A stretch of 47,979 nt of DNA. Source: Lachnospiraceae bacterium (GTDB taxonomy: Bacteria; Bacillota; Clostridia; Lachnospirales; Lachnospiraceae). Positions 8,860 through 17,550 of this stretch are shown here, piece by piece. A program made the position numbers and the translations under genes. Location of the stretch: contig CAAEMT010000057.1 of NCBI GenBank assembly GCA_900757145.1, positions 1 to 47,979 of the forward strand. The letters are read 5' to 3'. Under the pieces are notes generated by a model. That model worked only from the letters and a program-made list of their open reading frames with translations, was not told the DNA's origin and did no database searches. Each line of letters starts with the position of its first letter. The first letter of the stretch is position 1.

Positions 8860-10233
8860 TTGAACAGGGTGAAGGATATAGTGAAAGATACTTTTATACG
8901 AATGGGTGAGTTTCTGGTCAGAGTCCTTAAGCTGGACAGATCAGGAAAGGGGAAGCTGGAGCTGCAGCAGGAGATTGTGTCTTTGTCTGCCGGAAGAAAG
9001 TCATCGATCAGAGAATACTATGTGAAGAAAATGGCATATCTTTTGGCAGTGTTGATTGGAGGTATGGCGGTCTCACTTATGTGTTTCTGCGTTTATCTGC
9101 TGAGAGGTGAAGAAACGAGGATGCAGTCGGTCGCGCGCCCCGGCTATGGGGAAGGTGACAGAAAAGAATTATTGACGGTACATGTAGAAGGCGAGGAGGA
9201 TGACAGGGAGCTAGAGATAAATGTTCAGGAGCGAAGATATACGGATGAAGAGAAACAAAGGCTTCTCGACCGTGCGCTTTTAGAGCTTGAACAAAAGCTT
9301 CCGGGAGAAAATGATTCTCTTGATGAGGTAAGAAAGGATCTTGTGTTTCCCCAAAGCCTTGCTGACGGGGCGGTAAAGGTAAGCTTTCTGACAATTCCAT
9401 ACGGCGTGATTGCAGAGGACGGAAGCCTGACAGGGTCTGAGGATGAAAACGGTACGCAGGTGGAGATACAGGGAACTCTGACCTGCGCAGGCATGGAGAC
9501 GATACATACGATATTTGTAAAAGTGTTTCCGCCAAAGCTGCCGGAACAGGAACGTTTTATGCAGTCGGTCAGAAAGGAAGTGGAGCAGGCTGACTTAAGA
9601 GACAGCCATGAAGAAAAGGTTGAGCTGCCCCAAAAAGTGGAGGACAAGGAACTTCAGTGGATCAGGAGAACTCAAAATCCTTTTCCATCTGCTCTTATGA
9701 TTACTCTGATACTGGCGCTTGGTATCTGGATCGAGATGGATAGTATGACACATAGGAGAGCAGAGGAGAGAAAAGGACAGCTTTTACTGGATTATCCTGA
9801 TCTGATGTGGAAAATGACGATGCTGCTGGGAGCAGGGCTTAGCATGAAGGGAATTTTCACAAGAATTTCGGATGAATATCTTCGAGAGAAAAAGAACAGC
9901 AAAAAAATGCACCACGTTTACGAGGAGGTGACATATACGTGCCGCGAAATGCAAAGCGGTATACCGGAATCACAGGCGTATGAAAGGTTTGGAAAAAGGT
10001 GTCAGCTGCCGGAGTATATCAGGCTTGGCTCTGTTTTGTCACAGAACCTGAAGAAGGGATCGAAAGGACTGATACAATTGCTGGAGGCAGAAGCAGAGTC
10101 ATCTTTGACAGATCGAAAAAATCATGCTCGAAAGATAGGAGAGCGTGCCGGTACAAAGCTGCTTTTTCCGATGATGCTCATGCTAGGGATCGTCCTTGTC
10201 ATTCTCATGGTGCCGGCTTTTCTGTCATTTTAG
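8860..10233 (+). CDS. tadC: TadC-like platform protein with an extra extracytoplasmic domain
   Basis: 457 residues, far longer than ordinary TadC (about 300). The C-terminal third (about 285-457) is TadC-like: a TM segment (SALMITLILALGIWIEM), a T2SSF-type helical region (WKMTMLLGAGLSMKGIFTRI), and a final TM segment (LLFPMMLMLGIVLVILMVPA). Before it lie a TM segment (about 55-75) and a soluble region of about 200 residues predicted outside the membrane. Part of that region (about 170-225, with VIAEDGSLTG and a VEIQGTLTC beta-rich stretch) is reminiscent of an atrophied bacterial Ig-like fold; that is inference. The TTG start follows GTAGGG; an in-frame GTG at 8869 is the alternative. It is the third core gene in the operon. 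Confidence 0.8.
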   Translation: MNRVKDIVKDTFIRMGEFLVRVLKLDRSGKGKLELQQEIVSLSAGRKSSIREYYVKKMAYLLAVLIGGMAVSLMCFCVYLLRGEETRMQSVARPGYGEGDRKELLTVHVEGEEDDRELEINVQERRYTDEEKQRLLDRALLELEQKLPGENDSLDEVRKDLVFPQSLADGAVKVSFLTIPYGVIAEDGSLTGSEDENGTQVEIQGTLTCAGMETIHTIFVKVFPPKLPEQERFMQSVRKEVEQADLRDSHEEKVELPQKVEDKELQWIRRTQNPFPSALMITLILALGIWIEMDSMTHRRAEERKGQLLLDYPDLMWKMTMLLGAGLSMKGIFTRISDEYLREKKNSKKMHHVYEEVTYTCREMQSGIPESQAYERFGKRCQLPEYIRLGSVLSQNLKKGSKGLIQLLEAEAESSLTDRKNHARKIGERAGTKLLFPMMLMLGIVLVILMVPAFLSF

Positions 10234-10291
10234 GCAGTGGGAGGTATCAGGCTGCTGTTTTAGTATGGAGGTATTGGGAAAGGAGGAGCGT

Positions 10292-10459
10292 ATGTTTCAT
10301 TTCAGATCTTTTCTAAAGGAAGAGGAGGGTGTCGGAGTAGTTGAGATTATTCTGATACTGGTCGTCCTTATCAGTCTGGTCTTGATCTTTAAAAGTCAGC
10401 TGACCAGTCTGGTCAAAAGTATTTTCGGTAAAATAGTAAGTCAGAGCAACGGTGTATAA
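10292..10459 (+). CDS. Flp-like type IVb pilin
   Basis: 55-residue small pilin subunit: a short charged leader ending EEEG, then a single long hydrophobic helix (VVEIILILVVLISLVLIF) and an amphipathic tail. Cleavage after the Gly in EEG-VGVVE puts Glu at position +5 of the mature protein, the hallmark of prepilins. ATG 10292 follows AAGGAGG at 10280-10286. It lies just after tadC and before the DUF5702-like gene, the normal place for Flp in Firmicutes Tad loci. It is the likely substrate of one of the two A24 peptidases. Confidence 0.88.
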   Translation: MFHFRSFLKEEEGVGVVEIILILVVLISLVLIFKSQLTSLVKSIFGKIVSQSNGV

Positions 10460-10468
10460 GGAGGGAAG

Positions 10469-11992
10469 ATGGATAGACGCGGACAAAAGGGTTCAATTAC
10501 AATATTTCTTTCTCTTGTATGTATATTGTTTCTCTCTTTGATCTGCGCTGCGGCAGAGTCTGCCAGAGTACAGGGAGCAAAGGCGCAGTCGGCAAATATA
10601 ACAGGCATGGGAAATTTTTCGCTGCTTGCAGAGTTTGATCGGAAACTTCTTGAAAAGTACAATATTTTCTCGCTCGATGCAGCGTATGGAAGTGGTACTT
10701 TTAAGATCGCAAAAGTTAATGAGAGGCTGCAGCATTATATTTCTTACAATTCAGAGCCGAAAAAGGGAGTATTTTCGCTGTTTGCCTTTGATCCCTGGCA
10801 GCTTTCTCTGACAGGAAGCGATGTGTCAGAGTATGCGCTTTTAACGGATCAAAAAGGAGAATCATTTTATCAGCAGGCAGTTTCTTATATGAAAGAAAAT
10901 GCTGCGGTATTAGCGGCGGATAAGCTTCTGGAATATGCAGAAGGTAAGGATCAGATAGAGTTATGGCAGAAAAAATATGAGGAGAGCAGAAAAAACAGCG
11001 ACAGCCGGATGACAGAGCTGGAAGCAAAAAAACAGGAAAAGCTAAAAGAACTCGAATCCGAAGCGCAGGAATCGGGTGAGGCAGGAACTGTGACTGTACC
11101 GGAAACGCCTCAGAACAATCCACTTAAGGAGATCTGGAAACTCCAGAAGAAAAGTACACTGTCGATCGTGACATGGGATAAGGAAATTTCAGATAAGAGT
11201 ATAAAGACAGGCGGACTGCCATCTAAAAGCCGGAACCGGAGCGGGAATATGAAAATAGAAAAGGAACACAAGGGGCTGATTTGTGATGTTTTGTTTCGGG
11301 AATACCTTTTGATGCATTTTCCTAATTTTCTAAGTGAAAAGAAAGGAAAAACACTGGATTATCAGATTGAGTATATTTTAGGCGGAAACAAGACAGATGA
11401 AAAAAATCTAAAACACGCAGTCAACAGACTGTTACTGCTTCGGGAAGGAATGAATTATCTGTATTGTCTGCAAAGCCCTCAGATTAGTGCGCAGGCAGAA
11501 GGGCTTGCTGTCTCATTGACCGGATTTTTGGGGCTCCCGGCGCTCACAGCAGCGACAAAGCATGCACTCCTGCTTGCGTGGGCATACGGTGAAAGTCTTG
11601 TAGACGTGCGTATTTTGCTGGACGGCGGGAAAGTACCTCTTTTAAAGAATGAGAGCGCATGGACACTGTCGGCAGAGAATTTGGGACGGATCACAGAGGT
11701 GCTTAGAGAAGGCGCAAAAAACAGCAGCGAAGGGTTGTCGTATGATGAATATTTGAGAGTACTTTTAAATATGGGATTTGTTTCTTCTCAAAAAATGCGT
11801 GCGTTGGACATGATACAGGCAGAGCTTGGGCAGGAAGGCGAGGAAGAATTTAAAGCCCAGAACTGTATTGTAGCAGTAAAGACGAATACATACTGGGATT
11901 GCCGTCCGGTGTTCTTTGGCCTTCCAAAGGCAGTGATGGGCGTATCCGGGAAAGACGCTGCATTTGAACAGGAAGGCAGTATGGCTTACTAA
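10469..11992 (+). CDS. Tad-locus DUF5702-like membrane-anchored protein
   Basis: 507-residue protein with one N-terminal transmembrane segment (about 9-28: SITIFLSLVCILFLSLIC) preceded by a prepilin-like GQKGS. The rest is probably extracytoplasmic. Residues about 160-205 are a highly charged coiled-coil stretch rich in E and K. The C-terminal half is helical without recognisable catalytic motifs. Proteins of this size and N-terminus are common in clostridial Tad loci and are usually labelled DUF5702 (recalled, not searched). They are thought to be minor pilins or anchoring components, by analogy with TadG. The start ATG has AAGGAGGG 6 nt upstream. Confidence 0.72.
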   Translation: MDRRGQKGSITIFLSLVCILFLSLICAAAESARVQGAKAQSANITGMGNFSLLAEFDRKLLEKYNIFSLDAAYGSGTFKIAKVNERLQHYISYNSEPKKGVFSLFAFDPWQLSLTGSDVSEYALLTDQKGESFYQQAVSYMKENAAVLAADKLLEYAEGKDQIELWQKKYEESRKNSDSRMTELEAKKQEKLKELESEAQESGEAGTVTVPETPQNNPLKEIWKLQKKSTLSIVTWDKEISDKSIKTGGLPSKSRNRSGNMKIEKEHKGLICDVLFREYLLMHFPNFLSEKKGKTLDYQIEYILGGNKTDEKNLKHAVNRLLLLREGMNYLYCLQSPQISAQAEGLAVSLTGFLGLPALTAATKHALLLAWAYGESLVDVRILLDGGKVPLLKNESAWTLSAENLGRITEVLREGAKNSSEGLSYDEYLRVLLNMGFVSSQKMRALDMIQAELGQEGEEEFKAQNCIVAVKTNTYWDCRPVFFGLPKAVMGVSGKDAAFEQEGSMAY

Positions 11993-12083
11993 AGTGTGTA
12001 TGAGAGTAATAAAAGTGTAATAAAAACGCGGCATAGTTTATCGGCAGGACAAACAACAAAGAGAGAAAGCGGGGTGAAAAGGG

Positions 12084-13004
12084 GTGTTTCTGTATACCGA
12101 AAAAATAACGAATATCTTTGCAAATCCAATTCTGTGTTATCTACGAAGAAAGGAAAAACTCTCTCCCCCTAAACCAAATGAACGAAAACGGAATACAGGA
12201 ATATCCCTTTTTGCTCCGCTTAGCGCTTCTTTGACTGTAGAAGCTGCATTAGTGATACCTTTGTTTCTGTTTTTTATGGTAGCGGCAATGCAGTATATTG
12301 CTGTTATGGGGACAGCAGCAAAATTTGGCGCGTCACTTTCGGAAACCGGTAAAAATATTGCGGTTGCAGCGTATGTTACAAGGTATGGAGGTGATGCGCA
12401 AAAAGCTCCGGAGATTGCGGCATCTGCGCTTTCAGCAGCATATGCGCAGGGCAGAGTGAGGTCGCAGGCAGGAGATATTTCCTCAGTAAAAAATATGAAC
12501 ATGCTTTTGTCCTCATTTTTGCAGGACGAAGAGGAGATCGATCTGGTGCTGACTTACCAGATACGTTCTCCGATCGGTTTTATAAAACTGCCGGCTAATT
12601 TCTTTATTCAAAGGGCGAGAGTCCGCGCCTGGACCGGACGTATACCGGCAGGAGAAGGCGGAGGATCAGGAAACGGAGAAATGGGGGATGATTACGTCTA
12701 TGTGACAGAAACAGGAGGCGTGTACCATGAAGATTCAGAGTGTACGCATTTGCGCTTATCGGTGCGGGCTGTAGATATTGGTGCTCTTGATACGCTTCGC
12801 AACAGCAGCGGTGCAATCTATCATAATTGTGAGCGGTGCGCGCGAAGTCCGGGCAGCAGCACGGTCTATATTACAGAAGAAGGAAACCGTTATCATAATT
12901 CTATCAGTTGCAGCGGTTTAAAGAGGACAGTGCGGCAGGTATCGAGAAAAGAATTAAATGGTATGCGTGTGTGTTCACGGTGTGGAAAACACAGACAAGT
13001 GTAA
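12084..13004 (+). CDS. TadE-like pseudopilin with two C-terminal His/Cys motifs
   Basis: 306 residues. After a basic stretch comes a TadE-type segment (about 48-75: ASLTVEAALVIPLFLFFMVA), with the E at position +5-like spacing. A middle extracytoplasmic region is followed by two related C-terminal units. Unit 1 has YHEDSEC at about 213 and CERC at about 249; unit 2 has YHNSISC at about 272 and CSRC at about 298. Each carries one His and three Cys at matching spacing, suggesting duplicated metal (zinc)-binding or disulfide-bonded modules. The GTG start at 12084 is uncertain because its purine-rich site abuts it; the true start may be further in. A minor pilin role is inferred from locus and N-terminus. 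Confidence 0.7.
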   Translation: MFLYTEKITNIFANPILCYLRRKEKLSPPKPNERKRNTGISLFAPLSASLTVEAALVIPLFLFFMVAAMQYIAVMGTAAKFGASLSETGKNIAVAAYVTRYGGDAQKAPEIAASALSAAYAQGRVRSQAGDISSVKNMNMLLSSFLQDEEEIDLVLTYQIRSPIGFIKLPANFFIQRARVRAWTGRIPAGEGGGSGNGEMGDDYVYVTETGGVYHEDSECTHLRLSVRAVDIGALDTLRNSSGAIYHNCERCARSPGSSTVYITEEGNRYHNSISCSGLKRTVRQVSRKELNGMRVCSRCGKHRQV

Positions 13005-13109
13005 GCCAGAGATCAGGCGGCAGCACCATCGTTGGTATGTGAGATCAGGCGGAGATATGTCGTGAAGGTGCGAAGTGAAAGTATATAAAAGCAGGGAGGA
13101 GCAGGAAAT

Positions 13110-13571
13110 ATGTATCAGCGTATTGTAACGGGAATTTTCTTTGTAATCTGTTCTGTTACAGATGTAAAACGGCGGTGCATCTATAATCGTGACGCGTTTG
13201 CTTATTTTGTATTAGCAGTAACCGGGCGTATGGCAGTGATCCTGCACCTGCTTTTGAATGACAGAGGGGCACAGGCAGCAATTGTGTGCAGCAGGATTTT
13301 TGCAGGCTTAATACCGGGGGCGCTATGCCTGCTTGTATCGTATTTGGGCAGACAGGGGCTGGGATATGGGGACAGTGTGCTGGTTTTGATCTGCGGAATT
13401 TCGCTGGGGATTCGAAACTGTATGTGGATCACATTTACTGCATTTTTCTGGGCAGGTATCTGGGCAGTCATATTGCTGCTGATAAGACGTGCAGAAGATC
13501 AAAAAAAAGCTTTTCCATTTGTACCGTTTTTACTGCTTGGATATATGATACAGGGATTCGGAGGTGCGTAG
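13110..13571 (+). CDS. Second A24-family prepilin peptidase
   Basis: 153-residue polytopic protein. The two A24 catalytic aspartates are D18 in SVTDVKRRCIYN and D88 in GYGDSVL. It is small, lacks the methyltransferase domain and resembles TadV/CpaA. It differs strongly in sequence from the peptidase at 5364-5876 in the same operon, so this is not a recent duplication. ATG 13110 follows AGGGAGGAG. The next gene's ATG follows its stop with no gap. It may process the TadE-like proteins while the first processes Flp, or the reverse; this is inference. Confidence 0.85.
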   Translation: MYQRIVTGIFFVICSVTDVKRRCIYNRDAFAYFVLAVTGRMAVILHLLLNDRGAQAAIVCSRIFAGLIPGALCLLVSYLGRQGLGYGDSVLVLICGISLGIRNCMWITFTAFFWAGIWAVILLLIRRAEDQKKAFPFVPFLLLGYMIQGFGGA

Positions 13572-14024
13572 ATGAAGAAAAAGCGTGTAATGAGGGGAAG
13601 CTATACGATAGAGGCTGCAGTGTTGCTGTCCATGATCACTTTTGTATTGGCAGCGTTGATTCTTACTGCTTTTTACCTGCACGATCGTTCTGTCTGTCAG
13701 AGTACAGCCTGCGAGGCTGCCGCGGCAGGAAATAATTTTTTCCGGCAAAAAGACCGCAGTGCAGCTGCTGCAGAAGTAAAAAAACACTTCACAAAAGAGA
13801 GGCTGCTTGGGAGCAGGAGTTTATCCGAAAAAACTTCTGCAGGCAAAAAAGAGGTATCGGCGCAGTGGAAAGCGGTATATCCGATTCCGGGATTTGTTAT
13901 GAAGTATTTTTCAAACAGTAAGCTTGTTATCCGTGCTTCGTGGACATGCAGAAACGCTGATCCGGCAGATGCGATCAGAAAAATAAGAGGGGCTGCAAAA
14001 GTGTTGACGGGAGGAGATACGTGA
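13572..14024 (+). CDS. TadE-like pseudopilin
   Basis: 150 residues with a basic N-terminus (MKKKRVMRG), then SYTIEAAVLLSMITFVLAAL, the TadE-type membrane helix with Glu five residues after the Gly. The remainder is extracytoplasmic and begins with a Cys-containing, Ala-rich helix. The start codon directly abuts the stop of the preceding peptidase; the GGAGG site lies within that gene's end. The stop overlaps the next gene's GTG (GTGA). It is probably a minor pilin processed by an A24 peptidase. Confidence 0.78.
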   Translation: MKKKRVMRGSYTIEAAVLLSMITFVLAALILTAFYLHDRSVCQSTACEAAAAGNNFFRQKDRSAAAAEVKKHFTKERLLGSRSLSEKTSAGKKEVSAQWKAVYPIPGFVMKYFSNSKLVIRASWTCRNADPADAIRKIRGAAKVLTGGDT

Positions 14025-15430
14025 AGGCAGAATATAGACGGGATTTGCAGAACAACTATCTGATCCTGCAATCAGAGGAAGAAGAGGAAAAAAACAGCTA
14101 TCAGCTTAAAATGGCACAGCAAAATGAGATCGCAGGTCTGCTGCCCTTTCACTGTGCAAGAAAAGATGGGGAGCTTCAGTTTTATTATGAGATTACCGCA
14201 AAACAGTCTGTTAGCAGCTTGTATGAGAAGCGTCTGATGGGGCGCACGGATATTCTGACATTACTGGGTGGAATCAGAGACACTATGGAGAATTTACAGA
14301 AGTATCTTCTGAATCCGCTGCATCTTGTCTTTCACCCGGAGTATATTTATATGGATGCAGAGCGCAGAAATATCTTTTTGTGTTATGTTTCTCAGGAGGA
14401 TCAGGAATCCTCGATCCTGAGTCTAGCAGAATTTATATTGAAACATCTTGATCATGAAGACAGATGTGCAGTCGTACTTGGCTACAGCTTTTACCAGAAA
14501 GCCTCAGAGGAAAACTTCAGTCTTTACAAAGCGCTAAGAGAGCTTTTGCTGGAAATGCGTAATGAAGAAGCAGGGGCTGATACAGAGGCAGCGCAGACAC
14601 AGCGGGCAGAGCAGGATTCCGGTAGATGGGATCTCTGCGGGAATGGACAGACTGAGTCTCATAAAGTATCGGCAGACAGTCGGACAGGGTATGATCATGC
14701 CTATACAGAGTGGATGGAGTATGAGAAACAAAATACAGAAACGTATGAAGTAACACACAAGCAGCGGAGCGGGAAAGCCCGGAAAAATAATGCAGTTAAA
14801 AAAATAGACTGGCTGTTTCGTATAATACACCCGGCAGTGCTGATTTCTGGCTTGTTTTTGCTTGCGGTACTGGAAATTGTGTGTTATGCCGGCGGACTTG
14901 GGATCACAGAGGCAGGAGGTATATTTTTTTTAATACTTTCTCTGGAATTGCTGCTCAATAAATATCTCCTAAACAGGGGGAAGAAACGGGAAAAAGAGCA
15001 GTGGTTACAGGAAGAGGAGGAAGAAATGTACCGTATTCTAAAAGACGAAATGTATGAAATGCCGCGGGAGAAAGAGCGGATAGAACAGACACAGTATTTG
15101 AACAACTTCCCGGAAAATGAAGTTTTGCGTTTGATTTCTGTGCAGGCAGAAAAAGGGGGTACTGTATTTCCTGATATTTGTCTGGATCGTGAGATTGTCT
15201 GTGTAGGTAAGTTAAAGGGAGAAGTGGATGTTATTTTGGATTCTCCTACAGTAAGCAGGATGCATGCGCGTTTGGAAAGAAGAGACGGAAAGTTTTTTGT
15301 AAAGGATCTGAACAGCAGAAACGGAACATTTCATAATGGGAGGAGACTGGCGCCGCAGGAGCAGTGTGAGATTACGGTGGGTGACCGCATTTCGTTTGCG
15401 GAGGCAGGATATCAGGCGGTAAAGCTTTGA
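14021..15430 (+). CDS. DUF6382/FHA-domain protein of the Tad locus
   Basis: 469 residues. The N-terminal half (about 1-180) matches the fold often called DUF6382 in clostridial Tad loci (recalled). There is a low-complexity polar linker (about 185-245), two membrane segments (about 270-310: AVLISGLFLLAVLEIVCYAG and an Ile/Phe/Leu-rich second helix), and a C-terminal forkhead-associated domain (about 385-468). The FHA signature residues are visible in SPTVSRMHARLERRDG and LNSRNGTFHNGRRL. FHA domains bind phosphothreonine, so a Ser/Thr kinase probably signals to the pilus machine; no kinase gene is in the window. The GTG start overlaps the previous stop by 4 nt. Confidence 0.82.
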   Translation: MKAEYRRDLQNNYLILQSEEEEEKNSYQLKMAQQNEIAGLLPFHCARKDGELQFYYEITAKQSVSSLYEKRLMGRTDILTLLGGIRDTMENLQKYLLNPLHLVFHPEYIYMDAERRNIFLCYVSQEDQESSILSLAEFILKHLDHEDRCAVVLGYSFYQKASEENFSLYKALRELLLEMRNEEAGADTEAAQTQRAEQDSGRWDLCGNGQTESHKVSADSRTGYDHAYTEWMEYEKQNTETYEVTHKQRSGKARKNNAVKKIDWLFRIIHPAVLISGLFLLAVLEIVCYAGGLGITEAGGIFFLILSLELLLNKYLLNRGKKREKEQWLQEEEEEMYRILKDEMYEMPREKERIEQTQYLNNFPENEVLRLISVQAEKGGTVFPDICLDREIVCVGKLKGEVDVILDSPTVSRMHARLERRDGKFFVKDLNSRNGTFHNGRRLAPQEQCEITVGDRISFAEAGYQAVKL

Positions 15431-15538
15431 TCCGATAAAACTTTTCGGTTGTAAAGGGTGAGGGCAGCAGGTATAATAGGGCGTATGAGAAGAGGCGCAG
15501 CATTTATGCGTGTCACAGAATGCAGAAAGGGTGGTCTT

Positions 15539-16159
15539 ATGCAGGAATTACTATCATTCATACGTACCAGACAGCCAGTGAACCTATTCCTTGTAGCGGT
15601 TAATATACTTGTCTTTATCGTACTCAGTATTATAGGAGATACGCAGGATGCATGGTTTATGGCTGCCCATGGGGCATGCTATACGCCATTTGTATTGGAA
15701 TACGGAGAATATTATCGTTTGTTTACGTGTATGTTCCTGCATTTTGGAATTGAGCATTTATTTTATAATATGCTGCTTTTGATTTTTGTCGGAGATACGC
15801 TGGAGAAGACGGCAGGCAAGGTTCGCTATCTGCTTATCTATCTCATCGGAGGCCTGGCAGGAAATATTTTGTCTGTATGGGCAGGAATGGATCGTGCAGA
15901 GTACGCCGTGTCGGCAGGTGCATCCGGAGCAATTTTTGCGGTGATCGGCGCCCTGATCTGGATCGTGCTGCGCAATAAAGGAAAGCTGGAAGGATATTCA
16001 AGCCAGAGACTCATTTTGATGGCGGGCTTATCCGTTGTGAATGGATTGACGGAAACCGGGATTGATAATTGGGCGCATATCGGAGGACTGGCAGGCGGCT
16101 TTTTACTGGCGGTTTTGCTGTACCGGAAGAAGACTGGAGCGATGCAAAAAGAGTCGTAA
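15539..16159 (+). CDS. Rhomboid-family intramembrane serine protease
   Basis: 206 residues, six to seven membrane segments. The catalytic dyad is visible: S129 in the GASG motif (126-130) and H180 in NWAHIGGLAGG. The conserved FTCMFLHFGIEHLFYNM loop-helix segment (about 62-78) is also typical. ATG 15539 is chosen because AAAGGGTGG precedes it and it starts at the usual position before the first helix; an upstream GTG at 15458 would add 27 basic residues. It is the last gene on this strand in the Tad operon, ending 18 bp from the convergent kinase gene with no terminator between. Clients may include Tad membrane proteins (inference). Confidence 0.85.
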   Translation: MQELLSFIRTRQPVNLFLVAVNILVFIVLSIIGDTQDAWFMAAHGACYTPFVLEYGEYYRLFTCMFLHFGIEHLFYNMLLLIFVGDTLEKTAGKVRYLLIYLIGGLAGNILSVWAGMDRAEYAVSAGASGAIFAVIGALIWIVLRNKGKLEGYSSQRLILMAGLSVVNGLTETGIDNWAHIGGLAGGFLLAVLLYRKKTGAMQKES

Positions 16160-16177
16160 GTTTTGAGGCGCGGGCGT

Positions 16178-16918
16178 TTAGACATTACTTTTTGGGAGCA
16201 TCGGCAGGCGGATACAGAAATTTGTATAAGTATCTGGACCGGAAGTACAGGTATCAAGCGTAAGACTGCCACCATGATACTGTACAATGTTTTTGACGAT
16301 ACCCAGTCCAAGACCGGTACCATGTGTTTTGTGTGTAACGAATGGATCAAAAAGAGTGTTCATATATTCAGCAGGAATTCCGGGGCCATTGTCTTTTATG
16401 TAAAAGTATATATATGTTTCATCAGATGAGCAGGAGAGCGAGATTGTTTTTTCGCCCTTTAGCATGGAGACGGCATCCGCCGCATTTAACAGCAAATTGA
16501 CAATGGCTTCCCGGAGCTTATATTTATCGGCAAATATTTTTGCTGTGCGCAGGCTGTGGTCTGATTTAATAGAAAAATTGACGCTGCGTTCCTGCATAAG
16601 AGAAGCGCAGGAGTTTTTAATCTCTGCGAGAAAACTTTCAGCAGTAAAATAAGAGCGGCGGATCACATCAATATTATTCAGGGAGGACATATCCTGAAGA
16701 AGTGCGAGAATGTCGTCCAGATCCTGTTTTACCTGAGGCCACAATGCAGCAGACTGTAATTGGGGATACTCCTTTTCCAAAAGCTGAAGAGAGCTGCTGA
16801 TCAGCGTAAGCGGATTGCGGATCTCATGTGAAAATTTGGAAAGCAGATTCTTAGATTCAATTTTTTGGTGGATGATTTTTTCACATTCTAACTCACATAA
16901 TTTTTCTGATAATTTCAT
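16178..16918 (-). CDS. Orphan histidine kinase without sensor domain
   Basis: 246 residues consisting only of a dimerisation/phosphoacceptor region and an ATPase domain. The H box is FSHEIRNPLTLI with H31; the N box is NLLLNAADAV; G1 is DNGPGIP, F box LFDPF, and G2 GTGLGLGIV. There is no transmembrane segment or PAS domain. NtrB/KinA-like HATPase boxes suggest a cytoplasmic kinase, as in sporulation-type phosphorelays (inference). No response regulator gene is in the window. The ATG at 16918 has AAGGAG upstream, at about 16926-16931. Confidence 0.88.
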   Translation of the reverse strand: MKLSEKLCELECEKIIHQKIESKNLLSKFSHEIRNPLTLISSSLQLLEKEYPQLQSAALWPQVKQDLDDILALLQDMSSLNNIDVIRRSYFTAESFLAEIKNSCASLMQERSVNFSIKSDHSLRTAKIFADKYKLREAIVNLLLNAADAVSMLKGEKTISLSCSSDETYIYFYIKDNGPGIPAEYMNTLFDPFVTHKTHGTGLGLGIVKNIVQYHGGSLTLDTCTSGPDTYTNFCIRLPMLPKSNV

Positions 16919-16955
16919 AATTCGACTCCTTGTAACAGTAAATACAACGATACTC

Positions 16956-16984
16956 AGTGTAACATTTTATAATAAAATTATCAA
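16956..16984 (-). promoter_or_regulatory. Probable promoter of the orphan kinase
   Basis: On the minus strand TTGATA (16979-16984), 17-bp spacer, TACACT (16956-16961). It partly faces the HIT-gene promoter at 16995-17023, giving a compact divergent promoter region. Confidence 0.4.
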
Positions 16985-16994
16985 TCATATTTTG

Positions 16995-17023
16995 TTGACA
17001 AATTCCGACATACTTTTTAATAT
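16995..17023 (+). promoter_or_regulatory. Probable promoter of the HIT-family gene
   Basis: Perfect TTGACA (16995-17000), 17-bp spacer, TAATAT (17018-17023), about 68 bp before the start codon. Confidence 0.5.
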
Positions 17024-17090
17024 AGTGATATAGCATATTTGTGCTGTAACAAAGGAATGGCAGCATAATGAAGAGAAAGAAGGGAAGACA

Positions 17091-17492
17091 TTGTCAGAAA
17101 ATTGTATTTTTTGCAAAATTGCAAACGGAGAAATTCCATCAGCAACATTATATGAGGATGAAGAATTTCGGGTGATCCTGGATCTTAATCCTGCTTCTAA
17201 AGGCCACGCTCTGATCCTTCCGAAGAAGCATGCATCGGATCTTTTTGATCTGTCAGATGAGATGGCGGGAAGAGCAATCGTACTTGCAAAGAAGATTGCT
17301 TCTGTTTTAAAAGAAGGACTGCATGCAGACGGGATCAATGTGGTACAGAATAATGGAGAGGCAGCGGGTCAGACTGTATTTCACTACCATATGCATCTGA
17401 TTCCGAGGTATGAGGGTGATACAGTAAATATAAACTGGAGTCCGGGTACGCTGACAGAGGAGGACAAAAAAGAAATTTTGGCGCTGTTTTAA
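17091..17492 (+). CDS. HIT-family nucleotide hydrolase/transferase
   Basis: 133-residue Hint/HIT protein. The histidine triad is HYHMHLIPRY near residue 101-110, and the N-terminal CIFCKIANGEIPS carries the Cys pair often found in bacterial HinT-like proteins. It is expected to hydrolyse AMP-lysine or other purine phosphoramidates in the cytoplasm. The start is TTG 17091 after GAAGGGAAG. It lies 58 bp before the sigma-factor gene, with a small GGATC/GATCC hairpin between. Confidence 0.92.
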   Translation: MSENCIFCKIANGEIPSATLYEDEEFRVILDLNPASKGHALILPKKHASDLFDLSDEMAGRAIVLAKKIASVLKEGLHADGINVVQNNGEAAGQTVFHYHMHLIPRYEGDTVNINWSPGTLTEEDKKEILALF

Positions 17493-17550
17493 ATGAGATA
17501 AGGGATCAAAATCAGATCCGATTACAAATGATGAGGGATAAAGTAGAGAC

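Noticed and set aside
13009..13052. 12-bp direct repeat GAGATCAGGCGG in the gap before the second prepilin peptidase
   Set aside because: Only two copies 32 bp apart with no associated promoter or hairpin; probably a small duplication.
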